From: Volutella citrinella
Taxonomy: Eukaryota > Ascomycota > Sordariomycetes > Hypocreales > Nectriaceae
Assembly (NCBI GenBank): GCA_034401135.1
Contig: JAWZSP010000001.1
Coordinates: 5,704,001-5,768,000 of the forward strand
Length of the DNA: 64,000 bases
Reading direction: 5' to 3'
The notes below the pieces were generated by a model that was not told where the DNA came from, did not search any database, and saw nothing but the letters and a program-made list of their open reading frames with translations. The translations under genes were made by a program, and so were the position numbers. Shown here one piece after another: positions 10,748 to 22,685 of this stretch (positions within the stretch are counted from its first letter, which is position 1; each line of letters starts with the position of its first letter).

Positions 10748-12679
10748 ATGTCTGCTGGGTCGGCACAGCGCCCCAATCTGGGCGATGGGAATCCCCAAGA
10801 GCCCCCGGCCGAGGCCCAGGGCGCTCCGGACACGGCACCGTTCAACAGCAACGCCACCCCAAATGCTGACAAGATCTTGGGCGACTATTTGAGACAGGAA
10901 GCAATTAAGCACTTGTATCACTCAATAAATGGCAAGAGATTCTGGTCAAAGCAGCTTTTGAAACGCCTGCTGGATCCAGCCAAAGTCCGCAATGTCCTAT
11001 ATTCGGCACAGGTCGACCAACGGGACGTCGACCGCCTTTGCCTCGCGATTGACACTAGTCGGGCACACCATCTTCAACTTTTTGCCCTTCTTGTCATGAT
11101 GGAGCGTGTCAGGAATCTTGACAGCTTCAGAAACGAAGGGCTGAGCGATGCATGTCTTTCAATGAGAGGCGATGGCACAACCATCCCAACGGCAGAGGGT
11201 TGTTTCAAGGATCGCGGCTGGAAAGAACAAGAAATTAAGTATTTCAAAACTTTCCAGCATCAGGTGAAACCCCATCTCTTTGAGTCGGAGCGCCATTATG
11301 AGCTTCACCCAGAAACAATCCTCCCTTGGCTCCAGGGGAGAGCCGACGACAAGAAGGATGATGCAACAATGAGCGGCGGATCTGGGATTGTTAGCAAGTA
11401 CAAGATTGATCCCAAATCTCACAGTTTCGGGGAAGTCCTTAAAAAGGCAAGTACAGTCTCTACTCTACTGCTAGTAGCACCAATCGCAACCTCGCCCGCC
11501 ACAGGTTGCAACTCGCTAACAGACTTGACACTCAGGCTGGGTTGGATGGCAACTTGGTTGCTGTCAAGACCCTCAAGACTCAGAGCTCTGGAAAGACGAA
11601 GAAAGAATTCGAAAACGAGACTGCCAACTTGTGGCGTCTCCACAGCAACACCGACCACTCCATCATTCCTCTGCTGGCCAGCTACACCCAGCATGGACGC
11701 TATCACCTTGTGTTTCCTGCGGCAGAATGCGACCTGGATACATACTGGACGACTGAGCGACACAAAGGGCCACTGACTGGCCTGGAGAAGGTCGACCAAG
11801 AGTGGATGTACTGGGTGTCGGATCAGATTCGGGATCTGGTCGAGGGGCTCAAGTGGATTCATCGAGGAAACCACTCGGGATTGGAACCCCCCGAATACGG
11901 CAGACATGGAGACCTGAAGCCTGCAAACATTCTTTGGTTCAAAAACTCTTCAGCGTCGAGATATGGCAAACTGGTCATTGCCGATCTGGGCCATTCTGAA
12001 TTCCACCGGGACGGAAGCAAGTCCAACATCCCCAACGACGACAATTCCGGGGCCACACCGGAATACAAGCCGCTGGAGTGTGACGTCCAAGGTTGGAAGA
12101 TATCCCGCAAGTACGACATCTGGTCCTTCGGCTGCGTGCTGCTGGAAATGGTATGCTGGGTTCTCGGGGGCCAAGACGCGAGAGAACAATTCAGCAAAGA
12201 CAGACTCTCGCTCGCCGTCACTGGCGTGAAAAACTCGATCTTCTTTGAGATGAGTAAGAACATGGGTCATTATAAGTTGCGAGTCAAAACAAAGGTGACC
12301 GAGGTGAGTTGGCTCCCCATGACCCGGGGATGCCCTCTGGGCGAGCCCTGGGTCTTTCTTTCTGTTCAGTCCCTTGCTGACCCCTGCCAAGTGGATAGAC
12401 AAACTACACAACGAGCCAGGCTGTACCGACTATATTCATCACATACTTCGCCTGATCAGAGACGGCATGCTTGTGGTAAAGCCAGAGAAGAGGACCACCG
12501 CGGTGGAGCTGTATAGGGAGCTGGCAAGCCTGGACACGACGGACTCCGACATGATGTTGACGCCACAACCGCAAAAGAGGAAGACAGAACCCAAGAAGGC
12601 GGTAAAGGTGCAACTCAGAGACGGGTTGCGCGTGGAGAGAGCCGACAAGGGCTGGGGATGGCTCCCACGGAACAGATGA
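10748..12679 (+). CDS. protein kinase-like protein with fungal N-terminal region
   Basis: This is a eukaryotic-type protein kinase domain behind an N-terminal half of unknown role. Exons are 10748-11446, 11536-12303 and 12392-12679, giving 584 residues. Intron 1 appears to be a GC-AG intron (AAG|GCAAGT, branch GCTAAC, acceptor CTCAG); intron 2 has GTGAGT, GCTGAC and CCAAG. Kinase landmarks in order are VAVK (Lys244), the catalytic loop HGDLKPANIL (His357, Asp359), a DLG in place of DFG (Asp383), a TPEYKPLE segment, and YDIWSFGCVLLEM. The gap between the glycine-rich region and VAVK is short, so exon 2 may start slightly differently. The C-terminal tail is Lys/Arg-rich. Many such kinases occur singly in ascomycetes and their substrates are unknown. 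Confidence 0.8.
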
Positions 12680-13057
12680 ATATCCAAAGTTGATTCTATT
12701 CTATCAAACAACCTGAGTACGTAGTGTCAATTCCATAATGATCGGATATTCCCAAGGTCAAGGCGGGCTCTATTTATTCCTCTCATCATCCAGATTGAAC
12801 ATGAGACAGACCATGAGGCATGGCCGTGTGTGAGGTGGCATCACAGGGACTGTAGTACTCCATTCACGGCATACTCTTCCATTTGGACAAGACCACGAAG
12901 CCTACTGAACTCATGCTTAACACAAGGTTAGTAAACAGCCAGCACTCAGGACTCTCAGTTCGCATCTCCTAGGAGCTGGAGCCCTCTCACCTTTGTCAAG
13001 TCACGCGGGACTTTGCACTGGAACCGGTCTTGTTCCCACTGCGCTCGAGTTACTAAA

Positions 13058-13309
13058 TTAATTCGTCATCCTTGGCTGCAGGAGGGCAGTGTGGTATACC
13101 CTGACTACTGCTTGCCGCGGGAACAGGGCGCTGAGGAATATCTCGAGGGGCCCGTGGTAGCTGTAATCCGCGTAGATGGCGATTGTGGTGCTGGGTTGCG
13201 CTTTTGTGTTATAGTAGGACCGAAGAGGCAGACAAAAAATCATTGTCGTCTCGTATCAAAGTTATTGCTTGAGATGTGTCTCTGATAGAGTGGCGTTGCT
13301 GGAGCCCAT
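13058..13309 (-). CDS. tentative small transcription unit: 15-codon uORF and 60-aa frame
   Basis: Downstream of a minus-strand TATATAAG (13394-13401) comes a leader rich in CACTCACTCACTCC and CAAC, typical of fungal 5' leaders. The first ATG (13309) opens a 15-codon frame ending at 13262, and the next ATG (13243) opens a 60-residue frame ending at 13058. The 60-residue product is not recognised. Support is only the promoter-like layout. It could equally be a non-coding transcript from a bidirectional promoter shared with the CorA-like gene. Confidence 0.25.
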
Positions 13310-13734
13310 TGTCTTTGTCTTGTGTTGGAGTGAGTGAGTGTTGGGGATTGTGAAGTTGTGTCCCGTGATGGGAGGACGATGTGGAACAAGCTTCTTATAT
13401 AGATTTACCTATCGTGGTGTCACTGGTGTGAGTGAGTGTGAATGAGAGTGTAGGTGTCGTGTGATATTGTGTCACATCGGGTGAGATCTAGCGAGCTCAG
13501 GCACCAACGGCTGTACTTCAGGGCCATTGTTAGTGGCACAGTGCCACTGATTACATGCCTGTGTCCTCTGTCACTCTGTGTGACTGAATCATTGCTCCGT
13601 GCTGCTTGTGAAGTTGTGCCACCATACGCAAGGGGCTGCTCGGGGGAGACAAGGCTCACAGGAACCCATGTTGAATCGCCCCGACTGGCTGTATTGCTCA
13701 CCGAATCAGCCATTTTTGTCGCTTTGGCCGTTGG

Positions 13735-13742
13735 TATATAAG
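13735..13742 (+). promoter_or_regulatory. TATA box of CorA-like gene
   Basis: TATATAAG lies 157 bp before the start codon. It is followed by a pyrimidine-rich stretch and a CAAC/CATC-rich leader, the usual fungal core promoter arrangement. Confidence 0.6.
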
Positions 13743-13898
13743 ACACTGTCCCACACGGTTCTCTTCCCCGGCCACCACAACATCATCAACCACAACTGAC
13801 CGCAGCACAACACTGATCCCTTCCACAAGAGATTCCCAGAGCTCAGTCCTCCAGCACACTACATTCGACCAACACTGACCGCAACGTTCACCATAACA

Positions 13899-15714
13899 AT
13901 GGATTGGCCTTACGACACCATCATCAGCGACGGGAACCTCGACGGAGTGTTTCGCTATGCGCCGCGCGAGAGCACCGTCGTCCAGCTGGTTGGAGACGTG
14001 AAGGACGTATGATTGAGCCCTAATTCCCCGAATTCCTCTTGGATCAACTGCTTCCTGACTGGCCTAGGGTGTTGCTACGGCCTCGACTTTCGAGTCGGAT
14101 GTGGACTGGAATGACTGTCTCGAGGTAACAATAAGCTGGTTCCTACATATCAATTAGACATCTGGCTAACTCTTCATAGGGAATCGAGAAGCGGGTTCAG
14201 TCCAAGACCCAGGAGCCAGGATTGATCCTCCTGTATGGCTTAGCCCCCTTCCACATCATCACACATCATCACACAAGCCAAAAGCTAATCAAGTACAGTA
14301 TGGCCCGTCGCAAGGGTGAAACCCCGACGGAGCGAGTTGTCAACCGTCCTCTTCTGGACTACATCGCGGAACTGCAGAAGATTACACCATCCAAGCATGG
14401 CCTTCGCGTGGAGGCCATGTTGGCCGCCTTTAAACCCAAGGACGACAAGCCCAAGAAGGGCCCGCCGGGAGGACACAATGTGCCCACGGTCCCCTTTTCG
14501 CGCAAGACTTTTGGGCGCGTCACCAAGGCCTTTTGTGTCAATGAGTCGTTTGGACGGACCATCAGCCGACACAGCGCCCCGGTGTTTTCGTATGGAGACG
14601 CAACCGTTGGAGGCAAACCCGCCATCAGTACGGCTCTCCCTCTTCTCCCCTTGAGAGAACACAAGCTGATTTTTTTGCTAGTTTACAACTGCCGCACCTC
14701 CAACGCCTGGAAGGATGATCTTGCAATGTCGGCAACCTACTTCCCCGAGTCAGGTCTCACCCTCGCCATCGTCTACGGCTGCTCCCTCTTTATCGAGGTC
14801 GAGTTCTTGCAGCGCCTGACCTGGGTCCGTCAAGACCAGGCCCACCATCCCCTCTTCCTCCTGGGAGCCTTTGCCGAGTGGGAGCGGTATCGCCATTCGC
14901 GGGAAACCAAGGCCACGACCTCCGACTTGTGCGACATCATGAACAACTCGCGGCTGTCTGAAGATCTTGATGACGTGGAGGAGCAACACGAGATCAAGCG
15001 GAAGGTTTACCTCGACGGTGCTCACTTCAAAAAACGGCTTGCTCACCTGGAAGAAGCAGCTTGAGCGAATGTCGGAGCATGCTTTGGAGTTTTCTCAGCC
15101 TGGTGCTCCGGGAGGAGGCATCCCCTGGTCTCCCCGCCCTTATAATCAGTCTCTGCTCCCTGAGACGGCCGCCATGCCGGCACGGGTTCGACGCCGCCTG
15201 CGCGAGATGCAGGGCGAGTACGAGGACTTCGCCCGGGACTGCAGCATGCGAATGGAAGGCCTGGCGATTGCGGCGCAATGGGTATGTGGCCCCAACCTGT
15301 GCCTTCTGAAGGCTAACCAGGGTCAACTCCGATGAAGGCGCAGTGGGAGACCAGCTGTGAAATCGCCCTGTCCGCCCGGAAAGACTCTCGAAACATGAAA
15401 TCCATTGCATTGCTGACCCTGATTTTCCTTCCCGGGACCTGGCTCGCGGTAAGTTGGACAGACGACGGGAACGACTTAATGAGACTCAGACCCAGAACTG
15501 ACAAGGCTGCTTGTGATAGGGTGTGTTTAGCATGTCTTTCTTTGACTGGAAGCAACCAGACACCGGTGGCACTGTGTCAAGCGACTTGTGGATCTACTGG
15601 ATCATCACACTCGTCTTGACTGCTTGCACCATCGGTATTTGGTATTACGTCACCGTCTACCGGCACAAGGGATCGGCAGGAAAGCATGTTGTTGCTGGTT
15701 TTGCTGAGGAGTGA
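13899..15714 (+). CDS. CorA-like two-TM membrane protein, eight exons
   Basis: This is a fungal protein with the C-terminal two-helix end of CorA/ZntB-type cation channels. Exons are 13899-14006, 14068-14124, 14180-14232, 14299-14627, 14682-15004, 15054-15281, 15338-15448 and 15520-15714, giving 467 residues. Introns have GT donors and clear CTAAC/CTGAC branch sites; those at 15005 (GTTTAC donor, 49 bp) and 15282 (AAG acceptor) are the least certain. TM1 lies near residues 389-411 and TM2 near 427-449. The segment FLPGTWLAGVFSM stands where CorA has its GMN filter, so GMN is absent, as in many fungal relatives. Charged heptad-like helices (residues about 290-365) precede TM1. Magnesium transport is not proven. 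Confidence 0.75.
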
Positions 15715-16033
15715 CGGGGTATCGGGAGTATGTCTGGAGGGTGTAGCATCTGGTCTGCATGTATCCTTGGTGCGAAAATGTTGAGATGTACTACAGATTA
15801 TTGCTCATAGTAACATATTCTCCATCTCAGAAACTGACAAGCGTCATATCTCTATCCGTCGTCCAAATCCGGACTCTATATCATTCATTAATCTAGTAAG
15901 TGTTGAGTGATTCTGCCGATCCTCCCAAGCCGGGTGTTAAATCCAAGGCTCCAATCCAATCCCATCTATGTCGCACATTCGCCTATTGGAGCATAAACTC
16001 CAGATCCTTCTAGTTTTGACTCATAATTAGCAT
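15715..16033. other. convergent 3' region
   Basis: These 319 bp lie between the stop codons of two convergent genes and should hold both 3' ends. The sequence is moderately AT-rich, with no repeat or open frame of note. Confidence 0.5.
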
Positions 16034-17961
16034 CTAGGCCATGGCAGCGGCGCCACCCTCGGGCGGCTGCAGCTTTGTCCACCTGGAACCCAAGCCAATG
16101 ACCGCTGAGAGCGCATTGCCGGCAATGACCATGGCAAACACAACCTTGAGGCCCTGCATGTATCCTTCCAGCACGGTCGAGAGCTGTTCCGGAGAAAAGA
16201 CATCTCTCAACGCAGTTGCACCGGTGGAAACCAGAAGAGCAGGGCTGATTGTGGGATCGTTGGATAAAACGTTCTTGCTCATCTCGTTGACAAAGCCAGC
16301 TTGGCCGCCAGCCACGAGGAAAGCTCCACCCAAGCTCTGGAAGACTGAGAAGAGTTAGAAAGGACTCTTAGTGTACAAAGAAAGCAAACTTACAAATCAT
16401 GATACCAGTGGCCGTGGCCATGTCCGACGCCGGGACGCTGCCTTGGATGACAATCATGGGGATCTGGAACGTGGTGCCCCAGCCAGCGCCAGCAAGAATC
16501 TGATAGCCGATCCACTTGGCGGTGGGCGTATCAGTACCCAGTGTGTACAAGAGGCCCGATCCAATTGCACCCAGGGCGGCACCGCCTATCAGGAGTGGCT
16601 GGTAGTAGCCCGTTGCTGAGATGATGGCACCACTGCCGATGGTGGTGATGGTGACGGCAATGATGGAAGGCAGCATGCGTACACCGGCACTGATGGCAGA
16701 CGCGCCGTGGACAGATTGGAAGTAGATTGGGAGGTAGTAGATGGCGAGGAAGTAGGCGCCTGCGAAGATGAAGGCAAAGGGCGTCATGACGGCCACGGTC
16801 CTGTCCTTGAGGATGCGGAACGGCACGCAGGCGCGCTCGCCCTGGTACCACTGGTCGACGACCCAGGCGCACAGGATGGTGGCAAAGCCGACGAGGAGGC
16901 CAATGACCGTGGAAGAGTTCCAGGGGTGAGTCTGGCCACCGTACTGGACGGCGAGCATGAGGCAGATGCTGGCGCCCATCATGAGGGCGATGCCCAGCGG
17001 GTCCATTTGGAGGAACTTCTCCAGCCGGGTCGCCTTCTGGGGAGCGGCGGCCTTGCCGGGGTGGAACAGGAACAAGATGATGGCAGCGGCCAGGCCACCG
17101 ATGGGTAGGTTGATCCAGAAACACCAGCGCCAGGTGACGCTCTCTGTGAAGGCGCCGCCGATGAGGGGCCCGACAATGCTAGCCAGGCCGTACGACATGC
17201 CGACTATGCCGGTGAGGGCGGGGCGGCGCTTCGGGGGCGCGGAGAAGGCGATGATGGTGTAGGAGCCGGTACCGAGGCCGGCGGCACCCACGCCAGCGAG
17301 GGCACGGCCGATGATGAGTGCCTCGGGGTTGGGTGCCGGCGCACAGATGACGGAGCCGACCTCGAAGATGAAGATGGCACCCAGGTACCCCCACTTGAGC
17401 GGGAAGTATTTGTAGAACTTGCCCCCTTGAGACTTGTTAGTATGCACAAGGAGAGACGGGGAGCTTGAGGCGAGTGCGCGTACATGCTGGGGTAAAGGCA
17501 CCGGCCGTCATGAAGTACGCAGCGCCGTACCATCCGACCTTATCGAGACCGTCGAATTCCTCTGTGATTTTGGGAATGGCGACGGCAACAATGGTCTGTA
17601 GATGAAGGTGTTAGACTGGATTGGGTGTGGACAAGGGCCAACGTACCATGTCGAGGGCGAAGAGGAAGATGACCATGGCGAGGGCGAGGAGGATGAGGGC
17701 AAGCGTCATGCCGGTGGGATATTGCGACTCATCTTCCTCGCCTGCCTCAATATCTGTGTTGTCGGCTGTGTCATCGCCCTTCTTCAAGTCCTCAACCTCG
17801 TTCTTGTCCGTCTCATCATCGTCTGAGCCCTTGCGGCCCCGCGAGCTGTCATCCACCTCCTTGTTATACGACCGCCGTTCATCGTCGAGCAGGGTCGGCG
17901 CCAGAGACTCGGCCGGCTCAGGGGTTGGGATGGCGCCCAATTTCCCGGGATCAGCAGTCAT
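16034..17961 (-). CDS. DHA2-family MFS transporter
   Basis: This is a proton-driven exporter of the 14-helix DHA2 branch of the major facilitator superfamily, in the plasma or vacuolar membrane. Exons in reading order are 17961-17647, 17595-17484, 17425-16394 and 16344-16034, giving 589 residues. All three introns (49-58 bp) have GT/AG ends. About 85 acidic, disordered residues precede TM1 (MTLALILLALAMVIFLFALD). Family marks include WGKFYKYFPLKW after TM2, GRALAGVGAAGLGTGSYTII, the motif-C-like region GMSYGLASIVGPLIGGAF, and WRWCFWINLPIGG. Relatives include toxin and drug exporters of secondary-metabolite clusters. No synthase gene lies nearby, so the cargo is unknown. Confidence 0.88.
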
Positions 17962-18070
17962 GGTGCTTATAATCCGGAGAGGAAGGGTTGTAAGACGTAT
18001 ATGTATTAACCTTGAATTAGAATGGATAAGCTTGAGTTAGGTCCGACTACACTCGGGGGACGACGGAGTA

Positions 18071-18078
18071 GTATATAT
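18071..18078 (-). promoter_or_regulatory. TATA box of MFS gene
   Basis: The minus strand reads GCGCTATATATACTACTCC about 110 bp before the transporter start codon, a good position for a fungal TATA element. Confidence 0.5.
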
Positions 18079-18844
18079 AGCGCCTGGTTTCAATAGACCG
18101 TCCTCGACGCGTGAAGCCAACATCGTAATAACGGCTTACACGGCGTCCCTGAATGGGCATGGTCGCGGAGAGTTGAGGACATCTGACTAATGTGTTGGAT
18201 GGGTAGGGGTGGTGGTGCGTTGTCGTGCTCACTGGCACTTTGACAGACTGAGTCACGTCATGGGCTGACCCGTAAAGTCCGTAGCGTAGCATAATGCGTA
18301 AGCCGAGATCTCACGAGAGGGCTGTCCAGATGAAGATGCATCTGGACATCCCTGCGGAGTTGGCTGGTGGACTTGGGCGTGTGGCGTCGACGAGATGAAA
18401 TGTCCGCTCCCCCCTACAGCGCTAGAGCCGTGACTCCGTCAGCCTGGACCGCCCTTGCAAGATCTGCACCGGGCGTCGCGCGCGACCATCCCACGTTTGA
18501 GGCTACCGGGATGACAAGCTTGATCTGGCATCCAATCAGAGCGAGGGATGTTGCATTATCAGGCCTCAACATAGTCAGCCGTCGGGGTTGAGATGCGCAA
18601 GATATCCGACACATGCCGCCGCTTAGAATAACGGGCTACAACATTGGACCGTGTCCGTGTCAGATAGCCGAACCTGATTGGAGACGACAAACCCCACTGC
18701 ACCAAGAAGCTTAAGACGACTGCCGAGTAGCGCGCACCTGGCCGCGGATTTTCGTGGCCATAACGCCGGGCATAACGCCGGACGCGGAGTTTGCCGGGTG
18801 AGATGAGACTAGCTGACGCCTGGTCTCTGCTCCACCCGCGCGCG

Positions 18845-18998
18845 TCGGTGACTATCCGGGGACTTGTCATGGGCAATATATGTGTGAAATGGGTTTGATG
18901 TTGACTTGATTAGTAAAATACCATGGTGCGATGATTCTAGCCAAGTGCTGGTTCGACTCTCTCGCTCTGACGACTCGGTGACTATCTGGTGACTTGTC
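18845..18998. repeat. 24-bp direct repeat pair
   Basis: Two copies of a 24-mer (starts 18845 and 18975) differ at two positions and lie 130 bp apart in otherwise unique sequence downstream of the NACHT gene. No function is evident. Confidence 0.6.
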
Positions 18999-19031
18999 GA
19001 GCATTTGGCTTCATTCACAACTCGCAGCTTA

Positions 19032-21186
19032 TTATTGCTCGTCCCAGCGACTTTGACCCTGCTCTGTCATAGTCACAGGCTTGGCATCCTCCATCTGTTG
19101 AGGAAGCTGCAGCGGTTCGAAGCCTTCGAAAGTCTCGGCCTCGAGGTTGGCGCCGTCTTCTGACAGTAGCCTGACCAACTTATAGCGTCTTGTGAAGATA
19201 GCCCATGCAAGTAACGGTTCACCTTCAGCTGATCTCATGTCGGTGCCGTGGCGAAGAAGGAACTGAACGAATTCGTCGAATCGCTTATTGCTTTCAGCTT
19301 CGATAATCGCAGGGCGTTCTGAAATCTTTGTCCAAAGTGACCACGCTCCATTTATCCTATATTGCGAACTTTGCGTGACAAGAAATTGCCGAGTGGCGTG
19401 CTCCTTCACTTCGAATTTGGTGTAGCTGTCCGTCTTTTGCTCTCTTGGCGGGTGGTTTACGGCAATTGACGTTAGTACCTTGAAACCAGTCCGCTTCCAC
19501 GACGGTGGGCTATCGAGCATAAGCGGGTTGGTCGCAGCCGTGTTTCCGTCCCAAGGAGTCAGAGCATCGGGGATTGGTCGCTTGGTGAGACTAGCCTCAA
19601 GTATTGTCATAATGGCCTCTTCATCCGCAGGAGCGTCCACTTCTAACATCTCGATTTGAAAACGCGTAGAGGAATTGTCGGTCCACTCCTCGAGCGTGAA
19701 CATGAAAACCAGCTTTTTGTCACGCTTGATGACTTTGGCCGACGCCTTTGGTATTTTTGCGCTATGCTTGATCAATAAATTGACGGCTACACCATCAAAC
19801 TCATGGATCGCTTCAACAAGAGCATTGTGGCTATTGGCACCATTGCTGAGCAGTTTTGTGATCGTGTCTTCACTCCCTTCTTCGGCAGCTTTCAATAAAA
19901 TCCCGGTGCTATCAGCGCCGCTCTGCAGCAGCAAACGCACAATGGGCAAAACATCCCCTGCAACTGCGATCGATAGTGGCGTCTGGAATCCAGTGCTGCA
20001 TGCCTCGACGTCAGCGCCCTCGTCAATAAGCAGCTTAGCCATGGCTTCATTGCCAAATTTGGCAGCGATTCCCAGAGGAGTCCAGCCCAGATAGGCAGAA
20101 TCGATGTCGAAGCCATTGTCTAGCAGCAGCTTCGTAAATGTCCAGTTGCTTTGCTCTAGCGCTTGGGTCATGAGAAGATGACTGTCGTTGTCCCCGACGT
20201 CCAACTCGATTAACTTTCCCTTGGCAACGCCTAGGAGAAGAGACTGGATTCTGCCGGTTTCCTTAATAATATATCGGATGTGGTGCGGCCAAAATGCTTT
20301 CGCATACGCATAGAATGGAAACTGGTCAACTGAGGGCGGGTTGTGGTATTTTCCTGCGTCTGCTAAAACCTTGCCTACATCGCAGCCGCCCTGCTTGCGC
20401 GACTGCAGCAAATGGAGTGCAAGACTGCGAATAATGCTTGGTTCTGTCGAGTGGATGACCCTGGAAGGCGCCATCGCGGCCTGCAATCTCGGCGTCACTA
20501 CCGTGGAAAGCTGAGTTTCAAAAACATTGTAGCTGAGATACGTGACAATGACGCTCCCCATGGTTTTGACTACGTGGTCCATCTTGAGAACGGAGACAGC
20601 CGAGTCTGTGAACTCTCCAAAGAGGAATTGCTTGACGCTGCCATGCACAAGCCGGATGGTTTCATCTTCCTCTTCAATGGCGATGAGCCCACCGCAGCAA
20701 GCAAGAGCTGAGTAAATGTCGTTGATCATCCGCTCTGGTACCCAGTTGGGGTCGCCTGGAACGACGCTGAGCGCGTCTCGAAGTTCTTGCCTCGTCAGGG
20801 GCCGACGGGCTGCAGTGACTAGTTCGAATATGCGTGTCTGGAGTTCCTCCCCCAGTTTAGCTAACCGCTGCAGGATACGAGAAAAGGTCTCCGGAAGGTC
20901 CTTTAGTAGATCGGCCAGGGCGCTTCGGATAGCTTCATCTGTCTTGGCTGTGCATAGAGAAACGATTTGAAGAGCTGCCCACAGGAACATCCCCTTTGCG
21001 CCGTCTCGGAGGGCATCTTGGATTTCGAGAATCAGCGCAGGATTTCCTAGCACCAACTTTCCGGACTGAATGCATTCCTGGAGTTTTGAGGTAATGAATT
21101 GGCTAATGTTAGGATTTTCCTCTGGAATCAGGATTGTGATCTGGTTGGGAAATGGCTTTGGCCCCAACTTTCGGATACCACCTGCC
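19032..21186 (-). pseudogene. NACHT/ankyrin protein gene, C-terminal half, cut off by transposon
   Basis: This is the 3' part of a fungal NLR-like gene whose 5' part lies at 53135-54452. It is one uninterrupted frame of about 718 codons from the transposon border to the stop. It begins inside the NTPase module (LGPKPFPNQITILIPEE, then GMFLWAALQIVSLC, DLPETFSRILQRL, and the winged-helix-like RPLTRQELRDALSVVPGDPNW, with RLVHGSVKQFL). Ankyrin repeats follow (GWTPLGIAAKFGNEAMAKLL, TPLSIAVAGDVLPIVRLLL and two weaker ones). The last 230 residues are not recognised. Codon 1 here has no promoter; an internal Met start, such as the one in MFLWAAL, would be needed for expression. No stop or frameshift has appeared since the split. 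Confidence 0.85.
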
Positions 21187-21191
21187 TCTAG
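21187..21191. repeat. target site duplication of element A, left copy
   Basis: TCTAG here pairs with TCCAG at 53135-53139. The one difference is C-to-T at a CpA, the RIP signature. On the coding strand the two copies read CTAGA and CTGGA, and both encode the same leucine in the NACHT gene. Confidence 0.8.
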
Positions 21192-21637
21192 TGTGACGAT
21201 CGGGTAGGTTCTAACTATATAAACCTAGTACGATATACTAGGGGTTTATATTAGCAGTCTGATATAGTATATACTAAGCTTAAATAAGTTAGTAGTAATC
21301 CTAAGTATAGTAATTATAATATTATATTAAGTAATAATTAATTAAAGTAATTAAAATAACTAAATTATATTAATAATTAAAAAGCTATTTATATTAGATA
21401 TATACTTTTTAAAAGTCTATATAGTAATTATAATCCTTATTATATAGCTTACTGCTTGTCTTTTATTTATAAAGTATAATATATTAAAAAGTATAATATT
21501 TTAAAAATATTATTACTTTTTTATTTATTACTTTTACTTTAATTAGTTTATAGTTATATAGATAGGGCGCTAGTTTTTTTATTTTAAGTAGCTATATTAT
21601 AAGTCTAGGTATTATATATTAATATTAAGTCTTAATA
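21192..21637 (-). repeat. LTR of element A, left (3' LTR)
   Basis: This 446-bp LTR aligns end to end with 52689-53134. Its outer 70 bp keep some C and G (CGATCGGGTAGG, CTAGGGG), while the rest is RIP-saturated. It ends CTTAATA, the decayed form of CCTGACA. Confidence 0.85.
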
Positions 21638-22685
21638 TAATACTCCTCTTTTTAAAGTCTTATTTTAAAGCTATTTTTTATAACTATATATTAGTTTATA
21701 AGTCTTATTATAATTTAGTTTTATAAATATTTTTAATATATTAATATAATATTAAGCTAAGTAACTAAGTCTTAAATATCTTATTAAAAAGATTTTAAAT
21801 ATAATACTTTAATTAGTATTATTATTAATTTTTATAAGAAAGTAGATATACTATATATTTATTATTTTTATTTTAATAAGTAATACTTAATATTTAATAA
21901 ATTATCTTATTATATAAACTATATTAAAGTATATAAGCTTTATAATAGTACTCAAGTAGCTTCTTTTTATATATTTATTATAAGTTTATAATAGTCTTTT
22001 TATTAACTTAATTCTTTAGTTATTTATTTAGTTAATTAAGAAAATAAGTTAAAAAATAATAAAAAAAAGGCTAATAATATATTACTTACTTTTTAAAAAA
22101 AAAGCAGTAGCTATATAAGCTTATATAGCTATAGCTACTGCTTATTTATTATATATTTAGGCTATTAAAAAAAAAGTAAAAGCTTATTAAGTAAAGACTT
22201 TATAATAAGGTTTTTAAGGTTTAAATAAAAAGAATTATTTATTTACTATACTTAGAGTTTATAAAATAGAAGTAATTAAAGAATTATATAATATTAAGGT
22301 TTTTAATAATATAAATTAGGATTCTTTTAATCTTAGCTTTATTAATCTTAGCTTTTTAATTATTAAGTCTTTAAGTACTTTTTTAATTTTTTTAAGTAAT
22401 AAGTAAAGTTTTCTAAAAGTTTCTAAGTATTTTCTAATTCTAATTAATTTTTTTATTTAATTTAATATTTTATAATTCTATTTATCTACTTATAATTAAT
22501 AATTTTTTCTACTATTTATTTTATATTTAAAAGTACTTTAATTATTAATACTAGTTTTATAATATTAATTACTACTTAAATTTATATTATACTTTTAGCT
22601 AATTTTAGTAATAAAATATAAAAAATTAAGTATATATAGATAGTTTTAAATAAATTAAGTTTATAATTATTTTTTAAAATCTATT

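Larger units (their letters stand above)
12680..13898. other. intergenic region, kinase to CorA-like gene
   Basis: About 1.2 kb separate the two genes. The right half has two opposing promoter-like TATA elements (minus strand 13394-13401 and plus strand 13735-13742) and TGAG/CACTC-rich stretches between them. The left half shows nothing recognisable. Confidence 0.5.
17962..19031. other. intergenic region, MFS to NACHT gene 3' end
   Basis: This 1.07-kb region holds the transporter promoter and the 3' flank of the NACHT/ankyrin gene. A 24-bp direct repeat with two mismatches (18845-18868 and 18975-18998, starting TCGGTGACTATC) is the only structure seen. Open frames are short. Confidence 0.5.

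Noticed and set aside
16034..17961. The MFS transporter as part of a secondary-metabolite cluster
   Set aside because: Its neighbours are a CorA-like protein and a NACHT/ankyrin gene. No synthase, tailoring enzyme or cluster regulator is in the window.
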